From contig DATNPX010000054.1 in NCBI GenBank assembly GCA_036702975.1, positions 368,381-432,380 on the forward strand: a stretch of 64,000 bases of DNA, given 5' to 3'. This document shows, one piece after another, positions 13,846 to 21,348 of the stretch. Each line of letters opens with the position of its first letter. Position 1 is the first letter of the stretch. The notes under the pieces were generated by a model. That model saw only the letters and a list, made by a program, of their open reading frames with translations, made no database searches and had not been told where the DNA came from. The stretch is from DATNPX01 sp036702975 (GTDB taxonomy: Bacteria > Cyanobacteriota > Vampirovibrionia > Obscuribacterales > Obscuribacteraceae). A program made the position numbers and the translations under genes.

Positions 13846-13874
13846 AGGCACTCTCTTTGGCTTGTACGTTATGC
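13846..13874 (-). repeat. Dispersed repeat GCATAAC...AAAGAGAGTGCCT, copy 2
   Basis: The minus strand carries GCATAAC, then CAAG and AAAGAGAGTGCCT, as in copy 1 at 9,899-9,926. It begins at the dnaB stop codon and runs into a hairpin GCCTCT/AGAGGC just before the Hjc-like gene. A shorter related sequence, GCATAACGTTCAA, lies upstream of the RHH gene near 16,760-16,772. Confidence 0.6.
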
Positions 13875-15188
13875 TGTGCGTTTTTCTAAGAACTTGGTGA
13901 TGCTGTTTTGAAAGAGCATCTCAACGGTGCCGGTTGCACCATGCCGATTTTTGGCAATGATAATTTCAGCTTCTCCTCGGCGTTCAGTCTCTGGATTGTA
14001 GTATTCATCTCGATAGAGAAAGATCACTACATCGCTATCCTGCTCAATGCTTCCACTGTCTCGCAAATCGGAAAGCATGGGGCGCTTATCCATACGAGCT
14101 TCAACGGCCCGGCTTAACTGGCTTAACTCAATTACGGGCGTTGCAATTTGCTTGGCTAGCAATTTGTAAGAGCGAGTCATAGCCGAAACTTCTAGATTTC
14201 TATTTTCGAACTTTGTCTTTCCGCTATTCACCAATCCAATGTGATCGATGACAACGGCGCCAAGATCGTCATTCTCGAACTTAGTCCGCCGGCAGACACT
14301 GACGATATCTTGCGTAGTCAATCCGCCAGCATCAACAACGATCAGCGGTACTCCGTTGAGTTTTTCCGCTGCTTGTTGCAGGCTTTCAAATTGTCCAGGA
14401 CCGAGATTGCCAATTGCCAATGAACTATGCGCAATACGCGCGATCATTGCAAGCAACCGCTGCACGAGTTCCTCTTCGGTCATCTCAAGACTAAAGAAAA
14501 GAACTGGCCTTCCTTGGCATGCAATCTGATACGCCATTTGCATAGAGAAAGCCGATTTGCCCATTGCCGGACGTGCAGCAATCGTGATCAAGTTGCCAGG
14601 CTTCAGCCCGTGCAAAACATAATCAATCGATTCAAAGCCGGTTTCGATACCGGGCAGCACTCCGTTTACCATGCGCTCTTGGATTGTTTCAAGCGTTCGT
14701 TGAGCAGCGTGATAGATTGGGCGCGGCATCTCCGTTGTAGCAAGATTGGCAACATCGCCGATTGTTCGCGTGGCTACTTCGAGAATCTCGTGAACATCAG
14801 CACCGGTATCATGCGCCTTTTTCAAGGTTTCCTGACATGTGCGAATAACTGTCCGCTTCACGTAATACTCTTTGAGTGTAGTAGAGAGATATTCGAGCGC
14901 CGAAACGCCGCAAAAACTCGCCGTTAACTCGTTTAAGTAAATCCTGCCACCAACAGCTTGGAGCTTGCTTGCGCGATTCAAATGCTCAATCACGACATCA
15001 AGGGACGGGACGATATTTTGCCGGTGAAGTTCAATGATCGCTTCAAAGATTATGCGATGAATCTGATTCCAGAAATATTCTGGACGCAAAATATCAGCGA
15101 CTTTGAAGAGATTTTCTGGCGCATACAAAAGAATGCCGAGCACCTTTTGTTCAATCTCGTTATCTGCCGGTGGCAATGAGCTTTTCAT
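13869..15188 (-). CDS. dnaB: Replicative DNA helicase DnaB
   Basis: A full-length, 439-residue DnaB-family helicase. The N-terminal domain (about 1-110) carries the primase-binding fold with NEIEQKVLGILL. The RecA-like domain has Walker A ARPAMGKS at 205-212, followed by the FFSLEMT motif, a Walker B near GAVVIDHIGL, and a QLSRAVEARMDKRPMLSDLR DNA-loop/arginine-finger region. It unwinds DNA at the replication fork as a hexamer. It lies end to start with the Gam-like gene. No loader or primase is seen in the window, so these may be recruited from the host. Confidence 0.97.
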   Translation of the reverse strand: MKSSLPPADNEIEQKVLGILLYAPENLFKVADILRPEYFWNQIHRIIFEAIIELHRQNIVPSLDVVIEHLNRASKLQAVGGRIYLNELTASFCGVSALEYLSTTLKEYYVKRTVIRTCQETLKKAHDTGADVHEILEVATRTIGDVANLATTEMPRPIYHAAQRTLETIQERMVNGVLPGIETGFESIDYVLHGLKPGNLITIAARPAMGKSAFSMQMAYQIACQGRPVLFFSLEMTEEELVQRLLAMIARIAHSSLAIGNLGPGQFESLQQAAEKLNGVPLIVVDAGGLTTQDIVSVCRRTKFENDDLGAVVIDHIGLVNSGKTKFENRNLEVSAMTRSYKLLAKQIATPVIELSQLSRAVEARMDKRPMLSDLRDSGSIEQDSDVVIFLYRDEYYNPETERRGEAEIIIAKNRHGATGTVEMLFQNSITKFLEKRTA

Positions 15189-15775
15189 TAAGCAGCTTTA
15201 GTTACCGTGAATGTAGACACTTCGGACTTATATTCAACGCCTGGAAATACCTCGCCATCCTGTGCGCACAGCTTGACGGCTTGCCAACCATCACTCGATT
15301 TATAATCGGTCACGGTTTGCGGAGATACTTTCAGCTCGTTGAGGCGTTCAATGCTGAGCGTTTTCAGGTGCTCTTTGAGCGTTTCGAGGCTCTTAACCAC
15401 CCAATGCGCTTTTACTGTGCGCTTCTGAAGTCTGCACGAAGGAAGATCGACATGCGAACCACGCTTTTTTGCTGATTCAAAGAATTGCTCAAGAATCGGA
15501 TACCATTTGAATTTCAAATAGTCTTCTTTTCTCTGAATATCTTTCAACCTGCGGTTGTGTTGTGCGTTTACGCGGTCTCGCTCTTCTTCTAGTGCACAGA
15601 ATTTATTGCCGATGAAGTCATAATCCTCTTCGGTCTGTGGCTCGAAGTCAGGCTTGATACCGAGCGCTTCGCGCACTTCCGCCTCTTGTTGTGCGCGCAA
15701 ATCATCGAATAGGTCAGCGACTTCATCAATTTTTTCGCACGGATACAAGACGTCTAGATTTTCCTTTACGGTCAT
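15188..15775 (-). CDS. Possible host-nuclease inhibitor (Gam-like)
   Basis: A 195-residue protein with an acidic N-terminus, a long charged coiled coil in the middle (EERDRVNAQHNRRLKDIQRK) and a C-terminal beta-rich domain. Size, coiled coil and position between an annealing protein and the helicase resemble Mu Gam-type proteins, which bind DNA ends and block RecBCD. The match is by architecture and context; a different recombination accessory protein is possible. Confidence 0.4.
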   Translation of the reverse strand: MTVKENLDVLYPCEKIDEVADLFDDLRAQQEAEVREALGIKPDFEPQTEEDYDFIGNKFCALEEERDRVNAQHNRRLKDIQRKEDYLKFKWYPILEQFFESAKKRGSHVDLPSCRLQKRTVKAHWVVKSLETLKEHLKTLSIERLNELKVSPQTVTDYKSSDGWQAVKLCAQDGEVFPGVEYKSEVSTFTVTKAA

Positions 15776-16563
15776 GCAGCCTCCTGCTGCGGGGGTGCCG
15801 CAGTGGGTTCAGCAATCTCATTAGAGACGTTCACAAAGAACGCAAGTGCATTCGATTTGATGGCCGGCGTAAATCCGGTGCATGTTCTCGCAACTGGGTC
15901 AAACTGTACCTTGAGCTGTGCCAGGTACTCCATCAACAATTTAGCTTCACCGCCAGCTTCCCAATCTTTGCTGAGACCGCGTATTTCGGCTATTCGTTGA
16001 CACGCTTGCTTTTTGTTGTCCGGGAACATCTTGCGGAATTCGCCGAGTAAATTCGTGAATCCGCCATTGCCTAGTTCGTCAGGTTTGTCCTGCTTCGGCT
16101 GCTTTTGATTCTGCTTTCCTTTTGGTGCGATCTGTGGAGAATCATTCTCCGAATCCTTCGGTTCTTCCGTTGGGATGCAGAACGTCTGCAAAAGAGCATA
16201 TTTCAGAGCAGCACTCAGGGCCTTATTACTAGCTTTATCGCCAGAGTCCATCCCTTCGCCAACTGTCACGCATATTATACTACTACCGTCCTCGCAAAAG
16301 AATTCAAATTCAACTGTAAGAATCGAATAGATTAATCCAGCGCCGTTTTTGCTGGTTCGGTCTTCCCGCTTTTGATCGATCACCTTAGTGGTGAAGAAAA
16401 CGCCAATTTCGGCAAGCGGCTCCTGCATGGCGTTGTAGACTTCATCAATCCCGCGGAACTTGTAGCCCTGTTGTTCATTCTTGCGATTTTTTTCAACAGC
16501 GCCTACAAGTTTCATCACGGCGGGAATTTTAGTGTAGATTAACCGGGGTTTGGTTTCCGTCAA
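15772..16563 (-). CDS. ERF-family single-strand annealing protein
   Basis: A TTG start is chosen: AGGAGGTCCACC lies directly upstream, inside the end of the RHH gene, and the next ATG would remove the start of the conserved domain. The ERF domain is clear: YKFRGIDEVYNAMQEPLAEI, then a beta segment with DGSS, and GEGMDSGDKASNKALSAALK with YALLQTFCIP. A Lys/Gln-rich linker leads to a C-terminal helical domain. ERF proteins, like P22 Erf, anneal complementary strands and drive phage recombination and circularisation. Partners here are SSB and the Hjc-like nuclease. Confidence 0.9.
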   Translation of the reverse strand: MTETKPRLIYTKIPAVMKLVGAVEKNRKNEQQGYKFRGIDEVYNAMQEPLAEIGVFFTTKVIDQKREDRTSKNGAGLIYSILTVEFEFFCEDGSSIICVTVGEGMDSGDKASNKALSAALKYALLQTFCIPTEEPKDSENDSPQIAPKGKQNQKQPKQDKPDELGNGGFTNLLGEFRKMFPDNKKQACQRIAEIRGLSKDWEAGGEAKLLMEYLAQLKVQFDPVARTCTGFTPAIKSNALAFFVNVSNEIAEPTAAPPQQEAA

Positions 16564-16747
16564 GGTGGACCTCCTGAGGTTGGGAGATCGCAACGGCCGC
16601 TGGTGCGTGGGCTCTCTTGAACGCTTCGAGATAACGCCTGAGCGCTTCACGTATCAGATCAGATCTGGTGCGATGTTCGCATTGGGCGATGAAATCAACT
16701 TGTTCGAGCATTGCGGGCGGTAGCGCGATCAATACTTTCTTTGGCAT
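16529..16747 (-). CDS. Ribbon-helix-helix (CopG-like) regulator
   Basis: The start MPKKVLIALPP follows AAAGGAGAGAACCAA. The 72-residue protein has the RHH pattern: strand KKVLIALPPAMLEQVD, helix, then RTRSDLIREALRRYLEAF as second helix. It overlaps the TTG start of the ERF gene by 35 bases and probably controls this recombination and replication operon. A second RHH gene is at 112-294. Confidence 0.75.
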   Translation of the reverse strand: MPKKVLIALPPAMLEQVDFIAQCEHRTRSDLIREALRRYLEAFKRAHAPAAVAISQPQEVHLDGNQTPVNLH

Positions 16748-16780
16748 TTGGTTCTCTCCTTTGAACGTTATGCATGGTTT

Positions 16781-16860
16781 TGGTGGACGTGACCGGAATT
16801 GCACCGGCGAGGTTATCTAGATTTATGCATACAACCTTATGGAACTATCCATTCACGCCC
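16781..16860 (-). tRNA. Aberrant tRNA-like locus with encoded CCA
   Basis: On the minus strand GGGCGTG pairs with CACGTCC as a seven-pair acceptor, followed by A and CCA. A T stem GCCGG/CCGGT closes a seven-base loop, TGCAATT, instead of TTCGANT. The middle does not form a normal D arm (loop of four) and the anticodon region forms a six-pair stem with a 14-base loop. Total length is 80. Probably a decayed or unusual tRNA, or a tRNA-like processing signal. Confidence 0.4.
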
Positions 16861-16907
16861 ACGTGGTGCCGCTGATTTCCACAACGGCATTCACGCTGTT
16901 CTTGGAG

Positions 16908-18365
16908 TTAGGACGCCTTTGCGATTGTGGCTTTCACTTTTGCTTTATCAAGAATTGCTTGAGCCTCTGCGATTGCCGCATCTTCTTTCTTCTTGCGCTC
17001 TTCAGCAGCCGTAACATGATCCCAGGTTGACTTAATGGGTACAGTCATTGTGGTATCAATCAATATCTTGGTGCCGCGCGGCAAGATGCGATTGACGCTT
17101 GCGCTCTGCACGTAAATGTCAAAATCGCTGTGATTTCCAGGTGTGACAACAGCAGCAGTGTCGGGCATATTCAGCAGCTTGCGAGCTTCGTTGCCGCCCC
17201 AAACAGCCTTTTTACCTTTCTCTTGAATCAAGATCGCCTTGTCTTTTTGGATTCTCTCTTTCTTTTGCAGAAGGAAATATGCCTGACCAATCACGTAAGG
17301 CTTCTTGGTTTTCTTTTCAACGAACTCCGTGATACCCTCTTCCTTAGGCACTTCACAGGCTTTGAACTGATTAGATAGATCGTTGAGCTTCATCGCAACG
17401 TCCTTAGCTGTCACGTTTTTCATGTTGGTGGTGAAAAGTGTAGTTGATGCCTTGGCACCCTTTGAGCGATCATCGTAGTAGGCTCGAGTTGCCGTTACGG
17501 TCTCAACTCCTACTTCTTTAATACCTTTCTCTGTGGTTTCCCACCTACGAATATTGCCAGGTGGCACAACGCCATCGAGCTTACCGGCGCCGCTTGGTGG
17601 CACGTGAAAGCCGAACGTGAAACGATTGGTTGATTGCGCATCAGCGATAAGAAGGCGAATATTGCTACTACTGTAGCTGCAGCTCGCATTCTCGTGACCG
17701 TCAGTAATAACATATACAAGGAATGAGACATTCGGATCGTTGAAATCGGAGACGTTTTTAAGCGCTTCAATTTCAAGCCCAATGGCATCATAGAGCCGGG
17801 TTTGGCATTCACGCGCCGAGTAACCAAATCGCGCAGGATCGAACGCTTTGATTTCGCCAGCAGATTTCAGACTGATATTTTCGCCAAAAGTACCTAAGCG
17901 AAGATACGTTTCAATACCTGTGCTTTTTGCAGCAGCAGCAGTTGCTTTGATTATGTCCAGCACAACTTCTTTCGCGCGCTGGTCAATACCTCGCATACTA
18001 CCTGATGCATCTAGAAGTACTGAAACGTAGTTCTTGAGCTTCTTCGGTGCTTCGGGCTGTGACGGCAAGTTTGTCGCGGAACCCGTCACAACCCCAAGCT
18101 TCTTTTTGGCGGCAACCAATTGGTACATATGAAGCCCTTTACCAATGTGCTTTCTGTTGACCTTGAAGCCACCAAACTTTGCCTTGCGGAAATCACGCAC
18201 CCTGGCGCCCATTGAAGCAGTACCAGCGCCTGTACGCGCTGCCAGCTGCGCCAATGACCACCAAGTGCCATTTTTCATCAGGTCATAAACCTTCTCCAAC
18301 TGCTTCGTCAGGCGCACGCCATCAAGCTGTTGATCAAAGGTCGAACCATCGAACGTTTTTACCAT
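16908..18365 (-). CDS. von Willebrand A-domain protein with N-terminal winged-helix-like region
   Basis: The start MVKTFDGSTF follows AAAGGAGCGAAA. The 485-residue protein begins with a domain of about 75 residues that looks like a winged helix (LEKVYDLMKNGTWWSLAQLA, then ARVRDFRKAKFGG). Next is a vWA domain with a complete MIDAS: DASGSM at 119-124, a conserved TRLYDAI threonine and ITDGHEN. The C-terminal third has a segment resembling small beta folds and ends in a charged coiled coil. vWA domains bind partners through a metal ion. No AAA+ partner is adjacent, so this is a stand-alone sensor or adaptor. It is the gene nearest the element's right end. Confidence 0.75.
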   Translation of the reverse strand: MVKTFDGSTFDQQLDGVRLTKQLEKVYDLMKNGTWWSLAQLAARTGAGTASMGARVRDFRKAKFGGFKVNRKHIGKGLHMYQLVAAKKKLGVVTGSATNLPSQPEAPKKLKNYVSVLLDASGSMRGIDQRAKEVVLDIIKATAAAAKSTGIETYLRLGTFGENISLKSAGEIKAFDPARFGYSARECQTRLYDAIGLEIEALKNVSDFNDPNVSFLVYVITDGHENASCSYSSSNIRLLIADAQSTNRFTFGFHVPPSGAGKLDGVVPPGNIRRWETTEKGIKEVGVETVTATRAYYDDRSKGAKASTTLFTTNMKNVTAKDVAMKLNDLSNQFKACEVPKEEGITEFVEKKTKKPYVIGQAYFLLQKKERIQKDKAILIQEKGKKAVWGGNEARKLLNMPDTAAVVTPGNHSDFDIYVQSASVNRILPRGTKILIDTTMTVPIKSTWDHVTAAEERKKKEDAAIAEAQAILDKAKVKATIAKAS

Positions 18366-18429
18366 TTTCGCTCCTTTACCGCGCAATAAAATGTGCCTTT
18401 TGGCTAAAACCAAAAGACTAGAAATGACA

Positions 18430-18446
18430 GGGCGCAAAGCGCGCCC
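18430..18446. other. GC-rich hairpin near the element end
   Basis: GGGCGC and GCGCCC are separated by AAAGC. No T run follows on either strand, so it is not a standard terminator. It lies in the leader of the vWA gene. Confidence 0.45.
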
Positions 18447-18473
18447 GATTGCTAAAACATCAAAAAGCTAAAT

Positions 18474-18518
18474 ACGTCAACTCGATATCTAAGGGAAACC
18501 CTAGTTCGAAGTTGACGT
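18474..18518. promoter_or_regulatory. 45-bp near-perfect dyad inside the element end
   Basis: ACGTCAACTCGA on the left and TCGAAGTTGACGT on the right are complementary with one bulge, and an inner CTAAGGG/CCCTAG pair continues the symmetry. It sits about 100 bases inside the tRNA-Asn scar and about 110 bases upstream of the vWA gene. Its left arm gives TTGACG on the minus strand, a possible -35 element. It could be an operator, a recombinase or excisionase arm site, or a terminator. Confidence 0.5.
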
Positions 18519-18620
18519 TATATTACGAAACTTCGTGAAACTCTTCAACCAGAAAACCAACACGTTAGCCACAACTAAGCTGGGCGTATTCAACATGTGA
18601 CAACCGTATTTTAGGGTCCA

Positions 18621-18667
18621 GACTGTTAATCACTTGGTCGCTGGTTCGAATCCAGCCTCGGGAGCCA
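18621..18667 (+). tRNA. tRNA-Asn 3' fragment (attachment scar, attR-like)
   Basis: From the anticodon loop onward this is a normal tRNA-Asn: CTGTTAA loop with anticodon GTT, stem strand TCACT, T arm GCTGG-TTCGAAT-CCAGC, CTCGGGA, G and CCA. The 5' side does not match: instead of AGTGA the bases are CCAGA, and no D arm or 5' acceptor strand exists upstream. The break falls at about 18,620. This is the 3' half left when the element integrated; the restored full tRNA should lie at the element's other end, outside the window. Confidence 0.8.
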
Positions 18668-18676
18668 ATCTTCGAG

Positions 18677-18708
18677 CGCCCGCTTGGTTATACCTTGCGG
18701 GCGTCTTC
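18677..18708 (+). terminator. Terminator after tRNA-Asn
   Basis: CGCCCGC and GCGGGCG form a seven-pair stem around a 13-base loop, followed by TCTTCTTTC. It is on the chromosomal side of the scar and fits the original end of the tRNA-Asn transcript. Confidence 0.6.
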
Positions 18709-18740
18709 TTTCAGTTACTTTTGAGCGTATGGCGCACGCA

Positions 18741-21059
18741 TCAGTGCGGCATCACCTTCGGCAAAAACATCATGCAAAGCGCAACGATCACAAGTATCAC
18801 GGCACCAGTACCGAGAACGGTCATTATGATAAGTGGCACTTTGTTCTCCGGAACAGCTGGCGCGTGAATCTGGCTCTTGTTTTTGTTCTTCGCGCCCTTT
18901 TTAGCAGGTTGCTCGGTGATCAAATCCGAGTAATCAGAGTTGATTCGCTTTGAAGGCAAATGATCAGGTACTGGACGCGGGTTAGCCGCCGCTGCCGCTA
19001 AACGTTCTTGTTGCCGACCGCGGGCTGTTCCTCTGTCTATTTCGCCTTCCGGGTCTCCATAGAGTTCCGGATTGCCGAAGAGCGAATCATCCTTGGAAAG
19101 ATCAGGTTCCAAGTTTGGCGGCAGAGGGCGAGCGCCTGTCGCATGCTGCGATTGGGGCTCTACGTACTCTCCAGTGCGCGCGAGCAGATGTTGTGGACCA
19201 GAGGATGCTTGCTGAATGGGCGTGTGTTCGGCTTGCGACCCTGTTCTCGCCTGAGCGCTCATGGGAGACATTTGTCCACCGGTAGCTCCTTGTGGCGGAA
19301 ACTGATTGAGACCACCGGTTAAATTCTGAGGCTGCGGCGTCGACATCTGCGTTTGATTATGGGCACCGGTGGCAAATTGTGAGGGCTGTCCAAACGAGGG
19401 GGCCTGCTGTCCGTATTGAAATTGATTTGGCGCGCCTGGTTGCGCCGGATGCTGTCCAGTAGGTGCCATCCCAGCGGGCGTTGCAGGCATCGTTGAACCG
19501 GGGGTGGGCTGGCTTGGCTGGCCGGGCATCATTGCTGGTTGACCGGACGTCATTGCTGGCTGACCGGGCGTCATTGCTGGCTGACCGGGCATCATTGCTG
19601 GCTGACCGGGCATCATTCCTTGCTGACCGGGCGTCTTTGCTGGCTGACCGGGTGTCATGCCTGGCTGACCGGGCATCATTCCTGGCTGACCGGGTATCAT
19701 GCCTGGCTGACCGGGCATCATTGCTGGCTGACCGGGCATCATTCCCGGTTGTCCTGGCGGCATACCGGGTTGCATTCCTGGTTGCATCATGCCCGGTTGT
19801 CCTCCGCCCTGGGTTTGCCGACTGGGAGCCATTCCCATCGCTTGCCCTTGCATTTGAGCAGGATTCGGACCAGCGAACTGTCCGCCCGGACCGGCTCCGG
19901 GGACTGCTTGCGGCATACCAGGCTGAGGGGGCGCCTGATCCCAATTACCAGTTGGTCGTTGTCCGCCGGCACCACCAGCGGCATAGAGCGGAGCATTCGT
20001 TATTTGCTGACTGCCGGCTTGGGGCAATTTCTGATGTGTCCCTGTCGGACGCGGTCTAGACAAACCTGTATCTGGCAACATTGGAAACACTGCTTTCAGT
20101 GCATCTCTAAACTCACCCATCGAACGAAATCTGTTTTCAGCTTTTTTCTCTAGAGCGCGCAAACAAATCATTTCTATCGGCTTAGGAATTTGCAAGTCGC
20201 TGCGTACTTTCGAAGGACTCAGGGGCACGGCTTCAACGTGCATCTGCATAGTGTCTATGATGTTTGCACCGAGCAACGGTGGTTGTCCTGTAAGTGCTTC
20301 GTACAACATGGTGCCCATTGAATAGACATCCGATCTTGCATCGAGTGGCAGGCCCAAACACTGCTCCGGGCTCATATAAATGGGACTTCCGAAAATCTCG
20401 CCTGTTTGGGTCAGGTTTTGTTGTTGCTTTCCGGAATTAGGCATTAACTTTGCAATACCAAAGTCAACCACTTTGACAAAGTCAGAATTGCTTTCGTGAT
20501 TGACGAGCATGATGTTGCTCGATTTCAAATCTCTGTGCAAAACGCCCTTTTGGTGCGCATGTTCCAGTGCATCACAGGCCTGAATAAAAATTCCGGCAGC
20601 GCGTTTTGATTGAATGTGATTGTCCGACTTAATCAGATCGGCAAGCGACCCTCCTGGAAGAAGTTCCATCACCAAATATGGTTGCCCTGTTGGCGACACT
20701 CCAAAATCAAAAATCGAAACTACATTTTGATGTTGTACACAGCTTGCCGCCTGGGCTTCTTGTTGAAAGCGCTTGATGCTGGTTTGATCGTTCATGAGGC
20801 CGGCTTGCAACATCTTTACGGCCACTTCGCGCCTCATCGCATCGTCACGCGCTTTGTAGACGATACTCATGCCGCCGCGGCCAATCTCGCTAAGCACCAG
20901 ATATTTATCGTGCAGAACAGAACCCAGAACCTGGTCCTGCTTGACTTGCATTAGAAGCGTTCCATCATGAGTACAAACGACCATAGTGCCAACGAATTCC
21001 CGTTTGCACATCGGGCACTTCTTTATAACTTCGAGGCCTTTCGGCGGATTTGAACTCAA
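18741..21059 (-). CDS. Membrane-anchored serine/threonine protein kinase with PGQP repeats
   Basis: 772 residues. An N-terminal zinc ribbon (CPMCKREF, then CTHDG) is followed by a Hanks-type kinase domain, about 50-320: glycine loop IGRGGMSIVYKA, VAVKM lysine, HRDLKSSNIM catalytic loop, VDFGIAK and the activation-segment GSPIYMSPEQC. A low-complexity region of about 300 residues follows with many seven-residue PGQPAMM/PGQPGMM units. One transmembrane helix lies at the very C-terminus (VPLIIMTVLGTGAVILVIVA), so the kinase is cytoplasmic. It would phosphorylate Ser/Thr in unknown targets. A related zinc-ribbon kinase lies at 26.7 kb. Confidence 0.92.
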   Translation of the reverse strand: MSSNPPKGLEVIKKCPMCKREFVGTMVVCTHDGTLLMQVKQDQVLGSVLHDKYLVLSEIGRGGMSIVYKARDDAMRREVAVKMLQAGLMNDQTSIKRFQQEAQAASCVQHQNVVSIFDFGVSPTGQPYLVMELLPGGSLADLIKSDNHIQSKRAAGIFIQACDALEHAHQKGVLHRDLKSSNIMLVNHESNSDFVKVVDFGIAKLMPNSGKQQQNLTQTGEIFGSPIYMSPEQCLGLPLDARSDVYSMGTMLYEALTGQPPLLGANIIDTMQMHVEAVPLSPSKVRSDLQIPKPIEMICLRALEKKAENRFRSMGEFRDALKAVFPMLPDTGLSRPRPTGTHQKLPQAGSQQITNAPLYAAGGAGGQRPTGNWDQAPPQPGMPQAVPGAGPGGQFAGPNPAQMQGQAMGMAPSRQTQGGGQPGMMQPGMQPGMPPGQPGMMPGQPAMMPGQPGMIPGQPGMMPGQPGMTPGQPAKTPGQQGMMPGQPAMMPGQPAMTPGQPAMTSGQPAMMPGQPSQPTPGSTMPATPAGMAPTGQHPAQPGAPNQFQYGQQAPSFGQPSQFATGAHNQTQMSTPQPQNLTGGLNQFPPQGATGGQMSPMSAQARTGSQAEHTPIQQASSGPQHLLARTGEYVEPQSQHATGARPLPPNLEPDLSKDDSLFGNPELYGDPEGEIDRGTARGRQQERLAAAAANPRPVPDHLPSKRINSDYSDLITEQPAKKGAKNKNKSQIHAPAVPENKVPLIIMTVLGTGAVILVIVALCMMFLPKVMPH
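19499..19795. repeat. 21-bp tandem repeats encoding PGQPxMx units
   Basis: About a dozen 21-base units, each close to GCTGGCTGACCGGGCATCAT on the plus strand, encode seven-residue PGQPAMM, PGQPGMM or PGQPAMT units. They form part of the kinase linker. Repeat number probably varies between strains. Long open frames on other strands here are by-products of the repeat. Confidence 0.85.
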
Positions 21060-21348
21060 TTTCTATTCTGCGACAGCTGAAACGCTTCAATTTCAGCCCT
21101 TAACCCCTACGGCACGCCAGGTCCTCTCAGATGATAGCAAAACCGCCGCCTGGCGGGGACACAGGAACCCGAATTATGGAGTTGTCGGCAAAATCCCCAA
21201 CTTTCGTTACGAGCCCGCAATTGCCCACCCGCGCGGCAATTTCTCACTGGCATAGGCCGAATCGCCGAATAAAACCGGAAAACTGATTCAAAAATTTGCC
21301 TAACCCCGATATGATGCCTTTCTGATGTCAGCCCCTGAAGGATGCCCA

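Larger units (their letters stand above)
1..18620. mobile_element. Integrated prophage-like element (right-hand part)
   Basis: About 50 small, closely packed genes with overlapping start and stop codons include DnaB helicase, SSB, an ERF-type annealing protein, an Hjc-like nuclease, a phage-type adenine methyltransferase, an RNA ligase, a MazG-like protein, a serine recombinase and tRNAs. The right limit is set at a tRNA-Asn fragment that has lost its 5' half; chromosomal genes follow at once. No structural, packaging or lysis-enzyme gene is visible, so the element must extend left of the window. It could be a temperate phage or a phage-derived island; the missing arm would decide. Confidence 0.85.

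Noticed and set aside
1..18620. Insertion sequence or transposase
   Set aside because: No DDE transposase or terminal inverted repeats; the element is phage-like.
19357..20153. Long open frames on both strands across the kinase repeat region
   Set aside because: They are products of the 21-bp repeat read in other frames and have highly biased composition (Asn-Asp-Ala-Arg-Ser or Leu-Thr-Gly-His repeats).
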